This document shows positions 1-8,933 of a stretch of DNA of 64,000 bases, piece after piece. A program made the position numbers and the translations under genes. Origin of the DNA: Caulobacteraceae bacterium (GTDB taxonomy: Bacteria; Pseudomonadota; Alphaproteobacteria; Caulobacterales; Caulobacteraceae); contig CANGCO010000001.1 in assembly GCA_947452365.1 (NCBI GenBank), positions 51,388 through 115,387 on the forward strand, given 5' to 3'. The notes beneath the pieces were generated by a model. It was given only the letters and a program-made list of their open reading frames with translations. It did not search any database and had not been told where the DNA came from. Within the stretch, counting starts at the first letter, position 1. Every line of letters begins with the position of its first letter.

Positions 1-224
1 AGCCTCTGGATCGCGGCCCCGGCGCTTTCAGCGGTCACACCCAGATAATCTGACACCGTGTGCACCAGCTCGTCGCTATTATAGGTTTGTGGCGCGGCAT
101 AATCGGCATGCTGGCCGGGATCAGGCAGTTCCGAGATCGGCCTCTCTTGAGCAAACGCGCTGCCCGCAAGGCTTGCGCCCCCAAGGCTAGCCAATCCAGA
201 AACAATCAAGGTGCGGCGGTCCAT
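1..224 (-). CDS. DUF1134/EipA-like periplasmic protein, N-terminal part (runs off the window)
   Basis: Only the first 74 codons are present. The ATG at 224 follows an AGGAG Shine-Dalgarno. Residues 1-25 form a signal peptide: MDRR, a hydrophobic Gly/Ala/Leu core, then SAFAQ as the likely cleavage site. The mature part has a short linker and then YNSDELVHTVSDYLGVTAE, which resembles the start of DUF1134 (Tyr-x-x-x-Glu-[IL]-Val ... Phe/Tyr-[FL]-Gly). In Brucella the DUF1134 protein EipA is a periplasmic envelope-stress protein whose gene is activated by CtrA. A CtrA-type box lies 76 bases upstream here (300-314), which agrees with that identity. The rest of the domain is outside the window, so the family call is an inference from a short match plus promoter context. 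Confidence 0.6.
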   Translation of the reverse strand, partial: MDRRTLIVSGLASLGGASLAGSAFAQERPISELPDPGQHADYAAPQTYNSDELVHTVSDYLGVTAESAGAAIQR

Positions 225-299
225 GGTAATCTCCTGCTTGGGCTTTCGAGCCGATAAACGCATTCCCACTCCATTGCGGCCTGTTTGAGGCCAGTGACG

Positions 300-314
300 T
301 TAAGGTTAGGTTAA
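300..314. promoter_or_regulatory. CtrA-type binding site (TTAA-N7-TTAA)
   Basis: TTAA at 300-303, seven bases (GGTTAGG), then TTAA at 311-314 followed by CC match the full CtrA consensus of alphaproteobacteria. It sits between the divergent eipA-like gene (start 224) and lepA (start 383), so it could serve either. The published CtrA control of eipA in Brucella favours the leftward gene. No binding evidence is available here. Confidence 0.6.
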
Positions 315-382
315 CCAGTTCTTCAAATCTGACCACACCGGGACTGTGGCAAGAGCGCGCGAATATGCTAGAGGCTGACCCT

Positions 383-2191
383 ATGAGCACGACTCCCCTT
401 TCCCATATCCGCAACTTTTCCATTGTCGCCCATATCGACCATGGCAAGTCCACCCTATCCGACCGCCTGATTCAGGAAACCGGGGGCCTGACCGCCCGGG
501 AAATGAAGGAACAGGTCCTCGATTCTATGGATATCGAGCGCGAGCGGGGCATTACCATCAAGGCCCAAACCGTGCGGCTCAATTACCGCGCCGATGATGG
601 TCAAGACTATGTCTTGAACCTTATGGACACACCGGGCCATGTCGACTTTGCCTATGAGGTGTCGCGCTGTCTTGCGGCCTGCGAGGGCTCGATCCTGGTG
701 GTCGATGCCAGCCAGGGCGTCGAGGCCCAGACCCTGGCCAATGTCTATCAAGCCATCGATAATAATCACGAGATCGTGCCGGTCCTGAACAAGATCGACC
801 TGCCTGCGGCCGAGCCCGAGCGTATCCGCGCCCAGATCGAGGATGTGATCGGGATTGATGCGTCGGACGCCGTGCTGTGCTCAGCCAAGAGCGGCATTGG
901 CATTCATGATGTGCTTGAGGCCGTGGTGAAACGCCTGCCTGCGCCCAAGGGCGACCTGGAAGCGCCGCTCAAGGCCCTGCTGGTCGATGCCTGGTATGAC
1001 CCCTATCTCGGCGTGGTCGTGCTGGTGCGGGTTTTTGATGGCAGCATGAAGCGCGGCCAAAAGGTCAAGATGATGCAGACCGGGGCCGTCTATACCCTAG
1101 AAAAGCTCGGCGTCTTCCAGCCCAAGGCTACGGATGTTGAATCGCTAAGCGCTGGCGAGGTCGGCTTTTTCACCGCCTCAATCAAGGAGGTCGCCGATGC
1201 TGCCGTCGGAGCCACCATTACCGATGATCGCCGTCAAACCACCTCGCCCCTAATTGGCTTTAAAGAAGTGCAGCCGGTTGTGTTCTGCGGCCTGTTTCCC
1301 GTCGATGCGGCCGATTTTGAGGATCTACGCGCCGCTGTTGGCCGCCTGCGGCTCAATGATGCTAGCTTTACCTTCGAGATGGAAACCTCAGCGGCGCTTG
1401 GCTTTGGCTTTCGCTGCGGGTTCTTAGGGCTGCTGCATCTGGAAATCATCCAGGAGCGCTTGCAGCGCGAGTTCAATCTTGACCTGATCGCCACCGCGCC
1501 AAGCGTGATCTATAAGATCAGCCTGTTGAATGGTGACGTGGTCGAGCTGCATAATCCCGCCGACATGCCCGACCCGGTCAAGATCGCCTCGATTGCCGAG
1601 CCCTGGATCAAGGCCACCATATTCACGCCAGATGAATATCTCGGCTCGGTGATCAAGCTGTGCCAGGACCGGCGCGGCCAACAGCGTGAACTGTCCTATG
1701 TCGGCACCCGCGCCATGCTGGTCTATGATCTGCCCCTGAACGAGGTGGTGTTCGATTTTTACGACCGGCTAAAATCCATCTCCAAGGGCTATGCTAGCTT
1801 TGATTATCAGATCGAGGATTACCGCACCGGTGATCTGGTCAAGATGTCGATCCTGGTCAATGCTGAGCCGGTGGATGCCCTGTCCATGCTGGTGCACCGT
1901 GACCGGGCCGAGCAGCGTGGCCGCGGCATGTGCGAGAAGATGAAGGACCTGATCCCTCAGCACCTGTTCGTCATCCCGATCCAGGCTGCCATCGGTGGAC
2001 GCATTATTGCCCGCGAAACCGTCCGCGCCCTGCGCAAGGACGTGACCGCCAAATGCTATGGCGGCGACCTGTCGCGCAAACGCAAACTGCTCGACAAGCA
2101 AAAGGAGGGCAAGAAAAAGATGCGTCAGTTCGGAAAGGTCGAAATCCCGCAAGAAGCATTTATTGCAGCACTAAAGATGGATGCAGATTAG
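383..2191 (+). CDS. lepA: Elongation factor 4 (LepA), ribosome back-translocating GTPase
   Basis: A translational GTPase of 602 residues, the normal LepA length. It acts on stalled ribosomes in the cytoplasm and related ones attached to the membrane. The G domain shows the P-loop AHIDHGKST at residues 16-24, DTPGH at 82-86 and NKID at 136-139. The C-terminal LepA-specific domain contains [23 protein letters not shown] and a basic tail with [20 protein letters not shown] sequence (here [20 protein letters not shown]). An upstream in-frame ATG at 365 would add six residues; 383 was chosen because [11 protein letters not shown] aligns with the usual LepA start. It ends seven bases before the stop of the convergent GH84 gene. 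Confidence 0.97.
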   Translation: MSTTPLSHIRNFSIVAHIDHGKSTLSDRLIQETGGLTAREMKEQVLDSMDIERERGITIKAQTVRLNYRADDGQDYVLNLMDTPGHVDFAYEVSRCLAACEGSILVVDASQGVEAQTLANVYQAIDNNHEIVPVLNKIDLPAAEPERIRAQIEDVIGIDASDAVLCSAKSGIGIHDVLEAVVKRLPAPKGDLEAPLKALLVDAWYDPYLGVVVLVRVFDGSMKRGQKVKMMQTGAVYTLEKLGVFQPKATDVESLSAGEVGFFTASIKEVADAAVGATITDDRRQTTSPLIGFKEVQPVVFCGLFPVDAADFEDLRAAVGRLRLNDASFTFEMETSAALGFGFRCGFLGLLHLEIIQERLQREFNLDLIATAPSVIYKISLLNGDVVELHNPADMPDPVKIASIAEPWIKATIFTPDEYLGSVIKLCQDRRGQQRELSYVGTRAMLVYDLPLNEVVFDFYDRLKSISKGYASFDYQIEDYRTGDLVKMSILVNAEPVDALSMLVHRDRAEQRGRGMCEKMKDLIPQHLFVIPIQAAIGGRIIARETVRALRKDVTAKCYGGDLSRKRKLLDKQKEGKKKMRQFGKVEIPQEAFIAALKMDAD

Positions 2192-2198
2192 CCCCTCC

Positions 2199-3278
2199 CT
2201 ATTGCGCCATAATGGCCTCAAGGCTGGTTTGATACTCGCCCGCCAGCCAGGCCAAGATTTCGCGGGCGGCGGGGTGGTCGAGATCGGCATAACGGCCACG
2301 TAGGCGGTCCCGGGCAGCGCTGTCGAGGCGGGACAGGCCGTCTGCGGTCAGGCTGTTAAAGTCCTTGCGCAAGCGGGCGGCCAAGGCTGGATCGACCGTC
2401 TGAACAAGAGCATGCTCAAACGCCTGGCCATAGCGATAGTCTGGCCCCTTGGCATAGGCCTCGACCAAGGTCAGGGCCGGGATGCAGGACAGAATAGGCT
2501 GCAGGGCGGGATTAATGGCGTGGCCGGTCAGATAGGCGCCATTGGCGGCGGGCCGGCCGGTAAAGGCACCAAGGTGCAGGTGATCGGCCATACGCGGGCT
2601 GTCATTGACCGGATAATTGTCCCAAAGACAGACCTTGCGCCCCAGTCTTTGGCTAACATCCTTCAGGTGGCCCGGCGATATTTCGCGCGCGCAAACCTCT
2701 TCGCCCGTCCAATAGATCTGGATTTGTCGGTCCAATAGGCGGCCTAGGTCCTCAAGATAATCGCGCGGCCGGTCACCAAACACCCGGTCAAGCACCGGAT
2801 CATCAGTGTAATAACTAGGACAGACATAGATCTGGGTGGCGCGCGTGTGATCAGCGCAAAAGGCGACAATCTCAGACTGACGCTGGGCAAGATCGGGCAA
2901 GTCGCCGCGCATATCGTCAAACAATATGGCCAGGTCATCAATATCGACGCCGTTAATCTGGTCTAGCTTGCGCCTTAATTGATCCTTGGCCTCAGGCTCA
3001 AAGTCCAGATGCGCGCCATAGGGGCTAAGCCCGACCCCAAACCGAACCTGGTGATGACGACACTGCCAGGCAAACACGGCCAGGTCCTGGGTATGGCTAA
3101 CCGGCATATCCTCGCGCCACTGGCGACGCAGATAGCTATCTGCCTTGGGCGCATAGTGAAAAAAGCTATACCCCGCGGGTGCTAGCCGCTTCAGTACCGC
3201 TTCGCGTGCGGCAAACGACCAAGGCTTGCCATAATAGCCTTCGATGATCCCAAGCGGCGGTATGATCCCCTCAGCCAT
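2199..3278 (-). CDS. GH84 family O-GlcNAcase/beta-N-acetylglucosaminidase, cytoplasmic type
   Basis: Predicted retaining beta-N-acetylglucosaminidase of 359 residues that consists of the catalytic barrel only. The N-terminal GIIEGYYGKPWS (residues 10-21) is the sugar-binding strand of GH84. The adjacent catalytic aspartates lie in ILFDDMRGD (Asp121-Asp122), as in human OGA and bacterial NagJ. There is no signal peptide and no N-terminal or carbohydrate-binding domain, unlike secreted bacterial GH84 enzymes of 600 or more residues; a similar short form was studied from Oceanicola granulosus. The start at 3278 overlaps the stop of the upstream cupin gene by 8 bases, which implies translational coupling. 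Longer starts would only add sequence overlapping the cupin gene. The natural substrate is unknown. Confidence 0.88.
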   Translation of the reverse strand: MAEGIIPPLGIIEGYYGKPWSFAAREAVLKRLAPAGYSFFHYAPKADSYLRRQWREDMPVSHTQDLAVFAWQCRHHQVRFGVGLSPYGAHLDFEPEAKDQLRRKLDQINGVDIDDLAILFDDMRGDLPDLAQRQSEIVAFCADHTRATQIYVCPSYYTDDPVLDRVFGDRPRDYLEDLGRLLDRQIQIYWTGEEVCAREISPGHLKDVSQRLGRKVCLWDNYPVNDSPRMADHLHLGAFTGRPAANGAYLTGHAINPALQPILSCIPALTLVEAYAKGPDYRYGQAFEHALVQTVDPALAARLRKDFNSLTADGLSRLDSAARDRLRGRYADLDHPAAREILAWLAGEYQTSLEAIMAQ

Positions 3279-3627
3279 GCGCGGCGGGCTCCGGCAAGCG
3301 TATGACATAGGTCTTGGCCATGTCTTCAATCACGGTCCAAACGCCGTTAAAGCCGGGCTCGATGACAAAACTGTCGCCCGGGCCAAACAAGGTCGGCGCG
3401 CCACCGTCGGGGGTCAAGCTCATGCGGCCAGACAGGATGTGGCAATGCTCCCACTCGTCATAGCTTACGCGCCAAGCCCCGACCGTAGCCATCCATGTGC
3501 CACAAAAGGTTAGGCCATCGCTGCTCTCATAACCGTTCAAAGTCCGGGTCAGGGGGGTTCCTGAGACAATATTGTTCGGCGGCTCGGCAACCACCGTCGG
3601 GTCCTCGCCCGCCAGACGATGCAGCAT
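3271..3627 (-). CDS. Single-domain cupin protein (DUF861/EutQ-like)
   Basis: A small protein of 118 residues with one cupin barrel. ATVGAWRVSYDEWEHCHILSG is the first cupin motif, with a Tyr-Asp-Glu...Glu-His-Cys pattern, and LFGPGDSFVIEPGFNGVW is the second. This layout fits DUF861-type cupins related to (S)-ureidoglycine aminohydrolase and EutQ, in which the metal ligands are partly replaced. A TTG start 18 bases upstream (3645) is also possible; the ATG at 3627 was preferred because it follows a purine-rich GGGCAGGG. It is first in a two-gene unit with the GH84 gene. Its biochemical role is unknown. Confidence 0.75.
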   Translation of the reverse strand: MLHRLAGEDPTVVAEPPNNIVSGTPLTRTLNGYESSDGLTFCGTWMATVGAWRVSYDEWEHCHILSGRMSLTPDGGAPTLFGPGDSFVIEPGFNGVWTVIEDMAKTYVIRLPEPAAHG

Positions 3628-3705
3628 GTGACCCTGCCCCCCCAAATTCCCTAGCGCCTTAAAAACACTATCCTAGATACTCGGTCAATCACAGGCAGGC
3701 ACCCG

Positions 3706-4227
3706 TTAGCATGGCTGTACCTGGCCCGCATAAGGCGGAAAACCCCCGACAAGCGGCTTGATCAAGACCCGCCGCGTATCGACAGGCCCGGGCAAGGTCA
3801 CCTTTGCGGGGTCCACCGCCTCAAACCCAAATTTGGAAAAATAGGCCAGGTCACCGACCAGCAATACCGCATCCTCGCCCGCCTTGGCCGCCGCCTCGCA
3901 GGCCGCATGGATCAAGCGCGCCCCAAGACCAAGACTGCGCTGGGACGCATCGACCGCAAAAGGACCAAGAAACACCAAGCGCGCATCGCCGATTTGGATG
4001 GGCCAAAGCCGGACGCAACCCACCAATTGCCCATCCTGTTCGGCGACAAATGAAAGGTCCATGATCGGGCGATTGCCTTCGCGCAGGCGCTCCGCCGTCT
4101 TGGCAAGGCGCCCCGGCCCAAATGCGCGCGCCACCAAGGCGTCTATGCCCGCCTGATCGGCTGGTCTTTCAGGCCGCAACTGGGCGGCGGTAGCGGGAAA
4201 GCGAACCGCGTCCGCAAGCTGGATCAT
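3706..4227 (-). CDS. GNAT family N-acetyltransferase (YhbS-like)
   Basis: Predicted acetyl-CoA-dependent N-acyltransferase of 173 residues. LRPERPADQAGIDALVARAFGP is the usual N-terminal GNAT helix. LVFLGPFAVDASQRSLGLGARLIHAAC holds the acetyl-CoA pyrophosphate loop (Q/R-x-x-G-x-G/A, here RSLGLGA). LVGDLAYFSKFGFEAVDP matches the YhbS subgroup, in which Tyr-[FY]-x-[KR]-[FY]-GF closes the fold. A longer reading from 4368 adds 47 residues with no GNAT similarity, so the ATG at 4227 is taken as the start. It is transcribed divergently from the MFS gene at 4407. The acceptor substrate is unknown. Confidence 0.82.
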   Translation of the reverse strand: MIQLADAVRFPATAAQLRPERPADQAGIDALVARAFGPGRLAKTAERLREGNRPIMDLSFVAEQDGQLVGCVRLWPIQIGDARLVFLGPFAVDASQRSLGLGARLIHAACEAAAKAGEDAVLLVGDLAYFSKFGFEAVDPAKVTLPGPVDTRRVLIKPLVGGFPPYAGQVQPC

Positions 4228-4406
4228 ATCTGTCTTGTTTACCGATCCTACGGCGCCGCTAGGTCTGGCGCGATTATTTTCGGCGAGACCAATGGCCCAG
4301 ACCTCGCCATCAATCAAAACAAAACCGCAGGCGAGGCGAAAAAATCTCCCATCACGGGCCGCAGGCATTTGTAACCGGCGCGTGTCCGGTCCATGCTAAC
4401 GGCCTG

Positions 4407-5678
4407 ATGACCCATTCCAATGAACTTGAAAACGCCGCTGCGCCCGCTTCGGACGCTACAGCCGCCTTGATTAGCCAAAAGGCCTTTGTCCTGTTTTGGA
4501 CAGCCAAATTTGTCGATGTCCTAGCCGTACAGGTCCAGGCCGTGGCCATTGCCTGGCAGGTCTATGCCCTGGCCCGTCAAAGCGTTGGCATTAGCGAGGC
4601 GGCCTTTATTGTCGGCATGATTGGCCTAGCCCAGTTCGTGGCCTTGCTCAGCCTGACCCTGTTTGCGGGCGAGGCGGCAGATCGGCACGACCGGCGGCTG
4701 ATCATGATCGCGGCCCTGGTGGTCGAGATTGCCTGCGCGGGGGGCCTGTTCCTACTGGCGAGAGACGGCCACCCTGCCCTTTGGCCGATCATTGCCATGG
4801 CCCTGGTGTTTGGCGGCGCGCGCGCCTTTTTCTCGCCGGCCAGCGGCGCCATGGGGCCCATGCTGGTGCCAAGAGAACTCCTGCCCAAGGCGATCGCTTG
4901 GAACTCGCTGGCCTGGCAAAGCGCCTCGATCGTGGGGCCAGCCCTTGGCGGCATTTTGTGCGCGTTTTCGGCCGCCACGGCCTATGGCGCAGCCCTAGGC
5001 CTCTATGCCTTGGCCGTGGTCCTGCTTTTATGCATTCGCGCCGATACCCAGCCCAAGGTCCAGCCCGGTTCGCGCAAGGAACTGATCCTTGAGGGCCTAT
5101 CCTATGTCTGGACCAATAAGATCGTGCTGGGCGCGATCTCGCTAGACCTGTTTGCGGTTCTGCTGGGCGGGGCCACCGCCCTCTTGCCCGTCTATGCGCG
5201 CGACATCTTGCATGTCGGCGCGTCCGGCTTTGGCATTTTGAAAGCCGCCCCGGCCATAGGCGCATCGAGCATGGCCATCCTCTTGGCCTTTGTCACCATT
5301 CGCAGGCGCGCAGGCCTTTATATGTTCAGCGCTGTGGCCGTCTTTGGCCTAGCCACCATCGTGTTTGGCCTTTCAAAGCTGCTTTGGCTGTCGGTAGCGG
5401 CGCTGGCCGTACTGGGCGCGGCGGATATGATCTCGGTCTATGTGCGTCAGACCCTGGTCCAGATCGTCACGCCCGACACCATGCGCGGCCGGGTTTCGGC
5501 CGTGTCTGGTCTGTTTATCGGGGCCTCTAATGAATTGGGCGAGTTTGAGAGTGGGCTTGCGGCCCGCCTTTTGGGGGCGGTTGGAGCAGCCGTATTTGGC
5601 GGCATTGGGGCCTTGGCGGTCACCGGAATCTGGGCAAGCCTGTTCCCAGACTTGCGCAAGGCCGATCGTCTCGCCTAG
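4407..5678 (+). CDS. MFS transporter, EntS/MFS_3-like exporter
   Basis: Inner-membrane transporter of 423 residues with about 12 hydrophobic segments. FVDVLAVQVQAVAIAWQVYALARQSVGISEAAFIVGMIGLAQ-type sequence opens it and AGEAADRHDRRLIM is the loop 2-3 motif of the MFS (Gly-x-x-x-Asp-Arg-x-x-Arg). The central stretch SPASGAMGPMLVPRELLPKA is typical of the MFS_3/EntS subgroup, which exports siderophores and drugs. The final repeat has RGRVSAVSGLFIGASNELGEFE, also common to that group. The cytosolic N-terminus is short and acidic. It stands alone, 37 bases before the SDR gene, so the two may be co-transcribed. The exported compound cannot be predicted. Confidence 0.85.
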   Translation: MTHSNELENAAAPASDATAALISQKAFVLFWTAKFVDVLAVQVQAVAIAWQVYALARQSVGISEAAFIVGMIGLAQFVALLSLTLFAGEAADRHDRRLIMIAALVVEIACAGGLFLLARDGHPALWPIIAMALVFGGARAFFSPASGAMGPMLVPRELLPKAIAWNSLAWQSASIVGPALGGILCAFSAATAYGAALGLYALAVVLLLCIRADTQPKVQPGSRKELILEGLSYVWTNKIVLGAISLDLFAVLLGGATALLPVYARDILHVGASGFGILKAAPAIGASSMAILLAFVTIRRRAGLYMFSAVAVFGLATIVFGLSKLLWLSVAALAVLGAADMISVYVRQTLVQIVTPDTMRGRVSAVSGLFIGASNELGEFESGLAARLLGAVGAAVFGGIGALAVTGIWASLFPDLRKADRLA

Positions 5679-5715
5679 TTAAGGGCAGAACAACAAAAAC
5701 CTCAGGAGCAGGATA

Positions 5716-6633
5716 ATGGGTGTACTTCAGGGCAAGGTGGTCTTGGTAACCGGCGGCGGCCGCGGCATTGGCCGGGAATGTGCGCTGCTCGCGGCCAAGG
5801 AAGGGGCCAGCGTCGTGGTCAATGATCTGGGCGCATCCGTCGGCGGTGGTGACCTAGGCTCTGCTGGCCCTGCCGAAGAGGTTGCCGCTGAGATCCGCGC
5901 CATGGGCGGTCAGGCCGTCTCCAATTCCGATAGCGTCAGCGCCATGAATGGCGTCAAGGCCATGGTCGAACAAGCCATGGACACCTTTGGCGGCCTGCAT
6001 TCGGTGGTCAATCCCGCCGGGATCTTGCGCGACGGTATGTTTCACAAGATGCCCGATGAAGACTGGGACGCTGTGATCGAGGTGCATTTGCGCGGTGCTT
6101 ATAATGTCACCCGCGCCACGGTCGAGCATTTCCGCAATCAGGGCGAAGGCTCTTATGTCCTGTTCACCTCAACCTCTGGCCTGATCGGCAATATCGGCCA
6201 GGCCAATTATGCCGCCGCTAAGCTAGGCGTTATGGGCCTATCGCGCATCATCGCCATGGAGGGCGCAATCAAGTCAGTGCGCTCCAACATTATCGCGCCC
6301 TTTGCCTGGACCCGCATGATTGCGACCATCCCGGTCAAGGACGAGGCCTCAGCAGCCCGGGTGGAGCGGATGAAGAATGGCATGCGTGCCGATCAGGTGG
6401 CGCAATTGGCCGTCGCCCTGGCCTCACCCGAGGCTCATGCGGTGTCTGGCCAGGTGTTCGCTGTGCGCGGCAATGAGATTGTCCTGTTTGACCAACCCCG
6501 CCCCGTCCGGTCCGTCTCGCGCATAGAGGGCTGGAGCCCGGCAACCATCCTGGAACAGGCCGTCCCATCCATGGCCGCCAGCTTTACCGATCTTGGCGCC
6601 ACCGCCTCAGTCTTCCCCTACGATCCGGTTTGA
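5716..6633 (+). CDS. SDR family oxidoreductase, 3-hydroxyacyl-CoA dehydrogenase-like
   Basis: NAD(P)-dependent short-chain dehydrogenase of 305 residues. The Rossmann motif TGGGRGIGRE is at about residues 13-22, followed by VVVNDLGASVGGGD. That long loop is typical of the dehydrogenase part of peroxisomal multifunctional enzyme 2 and related bacterial (3R)-hydroxyacyl-CoA dehydrogenases. The active site is seen as FTSTSGLIGNIGQANYAAAKLG (Ser, then Tyr-x3-Lys). The C-terminal 60 residues (RGNEIVLFDQPRPVRSVSR...) match the same subgroup. A strong Shine-Dalgarno (CAGGAG) precedes the ATG. Role in fatty-acyl or steroid-type beta-oxidation is inferred from the family only. Confidence 0.85.
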   Translation: MGVLQGKVVLVTGGGRGIGRECALLAAKEGASVVVNDLGASVGGGDLGSAGPAEEVAAEIRAMGGQAVSNSDSVSAMNGVKAMVEQAMDTFGGLHSVVNPAGILRDGMFHKMPDEDWDAVIEVHLRGAYNVTRATVEHFRNQGEGSYVLFTSTSGLIGNIGQANYAAAKLGVMGLSRIIAMEGAIKSVRSNIIAPFAWTRMIATIPVKDEASAARVERMKNGMRADQVAQLAVALASPEAHAVSGQVFAVRGNEIVLFDQPRPVRSVSRIEGWSPATILEQAVPSMAASFTDLGATASVFPYDPV

Positions 6634-6640
6634 TCCAGAC

Positions 6641-6666
6641 CGCCTTCCCCTCGACAGGGGAAGGCG
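6641..6666. terminator. Perfect 10-bp hairpin between convergent genes
   Basis: CGCCTTCCCC (6641-6650), loop TCGACA, then GGGGAAGGCG (6657-6666). It lies between the end of the SDR gene and the end of the convergent GST gene, so it can act on both strands. There is no T-run, so it may instead be an intergenic repeat; a similar C-rich/G-rich hairpin occurs at 57306-57340. Confidence 0.5.
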
Positions 6667-6668
6667 TC

Positions 6669-7289
6669 CTATACCGCCGCTTCCCATTCGAGAAATTCCG
6701 GCGTGCTGAGCAGGGTCTGGCTGTAAGCAGCCGCAAGCCCGTCATCGCCAAACTCGGCCAGATCAATGCCAAACGTGCGAAACCGCGTCGCGACGGGCGT
6801 GTAAAACGCGTCCGCAATTGACCAGGTGCCAAGCAGGAACGGGCCGGTCACTTGATACTGGCGACGCAATTGCAGCCAAAGACTGACAATCCGGCGAATA
6901 TCGGCCTGGGCATCGGCACTAAGATCCACGGTCCGCTTGGCATCAATCTCCATGGGGCATTCCTTGCGCAAGGCCACAAAGCCCGAATGCATTTCAGCCG
7001 CAGCACAGCGCGCCAAGGCCCTAGCCAGGGGGTCAGCGGGCCATAAGTGCAGGGCCGGAAACCGCTCGGCCAGATATTCGCAAATTGCCAAAGAATCCCA
7101 AAGGGTCAGACCATTATCCTTCAGCACCGGCACCCGGCCCGACGGCGAGTGCTGGCCAATCGCCTCGCTGGTACCCTCCCAGCGCAGGGGCACAAGGGTC
7201 TCGGTAAAGCTCACGCCCGCGCGTTTTAAGGCAAGCCAAGGGCGCAATGACCAACTCGACCAATTTTTTGTGCCAATAACGATTTCCAT
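6669..7289 (-). CDS. Glutathione S-transferase
   Basis: Cytosolic GST-fold protein of 206 residues. The thioredoxin-like N-terminus begins MEIVIGTKNWSSWSLRPWLAL, where the Ser/Trp region takes the place of the catalytic Ser/Tyr/Cys. GRVPVLKDNGLTLWDSLAICEYL supplies the cis-Pro (VPVL) and the glutathione gamma-glutamyl contacts (Asp-Ser). The helical C-terminal domain holds GPFLLGTWSIADAFYTPVATRF, the family's N-capping motif (Ser-x-x-Asp). It is divergent from the MFS gene at 7378 with only 88 bases between them. Substrate unknown. Confidence 0.9.
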   Translation of the reverse strand: MEIVIGTKNWSSWSLRPWLALKRAGVSFTETLVPLRWEGTSEAIGQHSPSGRVPVLKDNGLTLWDSLAICEYLAERFPALHLWPADPLARALARCAAAEMHSGFVALRKECPMEIDAKRTVDLSADAQADIRRIVSLWLQLRRQYQVTGPFLLGTWSIADAFYTPVATRFRTFGIDLAEFGDDGLAAAYSQTLLSTPEFLEWEAAV

Positions 7290-7377
7290 AAACCGACCCG
7301 TTCTTGCTGGTGCGCCGATACAAACTGCGTCTAGACTGCAATCAATAACAAAAAGACCGACCTAGAGGGAAGCGTTC

Positions 7378-8808
7378 ATGACTGAGGCCACCGCCAAAGG
7401 CGACCTGAAAACACCATCAAGACCCATTTTTTCAAACACTTATCGCGCTAGTGTCCTGGCCATATTGGTCATGGTTTATACCAGTAACTTTATCGATCGC
7501 ACGATTATCGGCACCCTTGGACAAGCCATTAAAGTCGATCTGAATATTGCGGACTGGCAATTGGGCGTCCTCGGCGGCATGGCCTTTGCCCTACTCTATA
7601 CCGCGCTTGGCATTCCCATTGCGCGATTGGCCGAGAAAAAGAGCCGGGTAAACATCATCACCATCTGTCTGGTGATCTGGTCTGGCTTTACCGCCCTTTG
7701 CGGTACGGCAACCAATTTCCTGCAACTCTTGCTGTTTCGGGTCGGGGTCGGGATTGGTGAGGCGGGCTGTTCGCCGCCTGCCCATTCTTTGATTTCCGAC
7801 TATTATCCGCCCAAGCAAAGGGCCTCAGCCCTAGCGGTGTATTCGTTCGGTATTCCGCTTGGCACCATGATTGGCGCGGTCGCCGGCGGCTGGCTGGTTC
7901 AGCATATGGGCTGGCGCATTGCCTTCTTCATTGTTGGCGCGCCGGGCCTGATTATTGCCCTAATCGTCAAGCTGGTGATCAAGGAGCCACCCCGCGGCTA
8001 TTCCGAAGAAGCCGGCGGCGTGGCCGAAGCGACCATGCAGGGCGAGGCCCCGTCCTTGATCGCCGTAACCAAGCGCCTGTTTCGAAGCGCCTCCTTTAGG
8101 CATATGACGGCCGGTGTCACTCTGGCCTCGTTTGCCAGCTATGGGTCCGGCTTCTTCGCCCAACCCTATTTCATCCGCAATTTTGATCTCAGCTATACCC
8201 AGGTTGGCCTAATCTATGGCCTGATTGGCGGGATCTCGACCGGAGCGGGCACACTGATCGGCGGCTTTCTGACCGACTGGGTCGGTAAGCGCGATGGCAA
8301 ATGGTATGCTCTGGTTCCGGCCATTGGTCTGGCCATTGCCATGCCGCTCTATCTGGCAGTCTATTCCAATCCAAACTGGACAGTCGCTGCAGCCCTCCTG
8401 CTGTTGCCGGGCATATTCCATTACACCTATCTGGGCCCCACGTTTGGGGTCATGCATAATCTGGTCGAGCCACGCATGCGGGCCACGGCAACCGCGGTCT
8501 TGTTCTTTGTCCTAAACCTGATTGCGCTAGGCTTTGGCCCTCCGTTTACCGGCTTTGTCATTGACCTGTTTACCCAGCACCTGTTTGCCGCCCATGGCCT
8601 TGGCGACTTCTTGGCCATGTGTCCGGGGGGTAAGGCGGCCGTTGGGGCCAGCCTAGAGCTTGGCGCCGCCTGCAAGAGCGCAGGCGCCGTTGGGACCCGC
8701 TATGGCATGCTTGTAACCATACTGATCTATGCCTGGGCCGCCCTGCACTATCTGCTTGGCTCACGTACCCTGGCCGCGGACCTGAAACGCGCCGCAGCCG
8801 GCGAATAA
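7378..8808 (+). CDS. MFS transporter, spinster-like family
   Basis: Inner-membrane transporter of 476 residues with 12 predicted segments. After a 22-residue polar N-terminus comes LAILVMVYTSNFIDRTIIGTLGQ, then LGIPIARLAEKKSRVNII, which is the loop 2-3 MFS motif. RVGVGIGEAGCSPPAHSLISDYYPPKQRASALAVYSFG is the signature of the spinster-like group, common in alphaproteobacteria that degrade steroids, lignin aromatics or similar compounds. A long loop between the last two helices carries two cysteines (CPGGKAAVGASLELGAACKS), also seen in this group. The Shine-Dalgarno is GAGGGAAG. The transported compound is unknown. Confidence 0.88.
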   Translation: MTEATAKGDLKTPSRPIFSNTYRASVLAILVMVYTSNFIDRTIIGTLGQAIKVDLNIADWQLGVLGGMAFALLYTALGIPIARLAEKKSRVNIITICLVIWSGFTALCGTATNFLQLLLFRVGVGIGEAGCSPPAHSLISDYYPPKQRASALAVYSFGIPLGTMIGAVAGGWLVQHMGWRIAFFIVGAPGLIIALIVKLVIKEPPRGYSEEAGGVAEATMQGEAPSLIAVTKRLFRSASFRHMTAGVTLASFASYGSGFFAQPYFIRNFDLSYTQVGLIYGLIGGISTGAGTLIGGFLTDWVGKRDGKWYALVPAIGLAIAMPLYLAVYSNPNWTVAAALLLLPGIFHYTYLGPTFGVMHNLVEPRMRATATAVLFFVLNLIALGFGPPFTGFVIDLFTQHLFAAHGLGDFLAMCPGGKAAVGASLELGAACKSAGAVGTRYGMLVTILIYAWAALHYLLGSRTLAADLKRAAAGE

Positions 8809-8933
8809 GACCAAGGGGGCTGTTTTCACGCGATTGATGCCAAACTTGCGATCCAAAGCCTTGACATCAGGGCCATACCGTTCGCATCCAAGCACCCACC
8901 GCGCTGAACACACCCCCCATCGGACCCTTGATC

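Noticed and set aside
8861..8889. TTGACA-type promoter upstream of purB
   Set aside because: TTGACA at 8861 has no good -10 at the right distance. It may be chance, so it is not listed as a feature.
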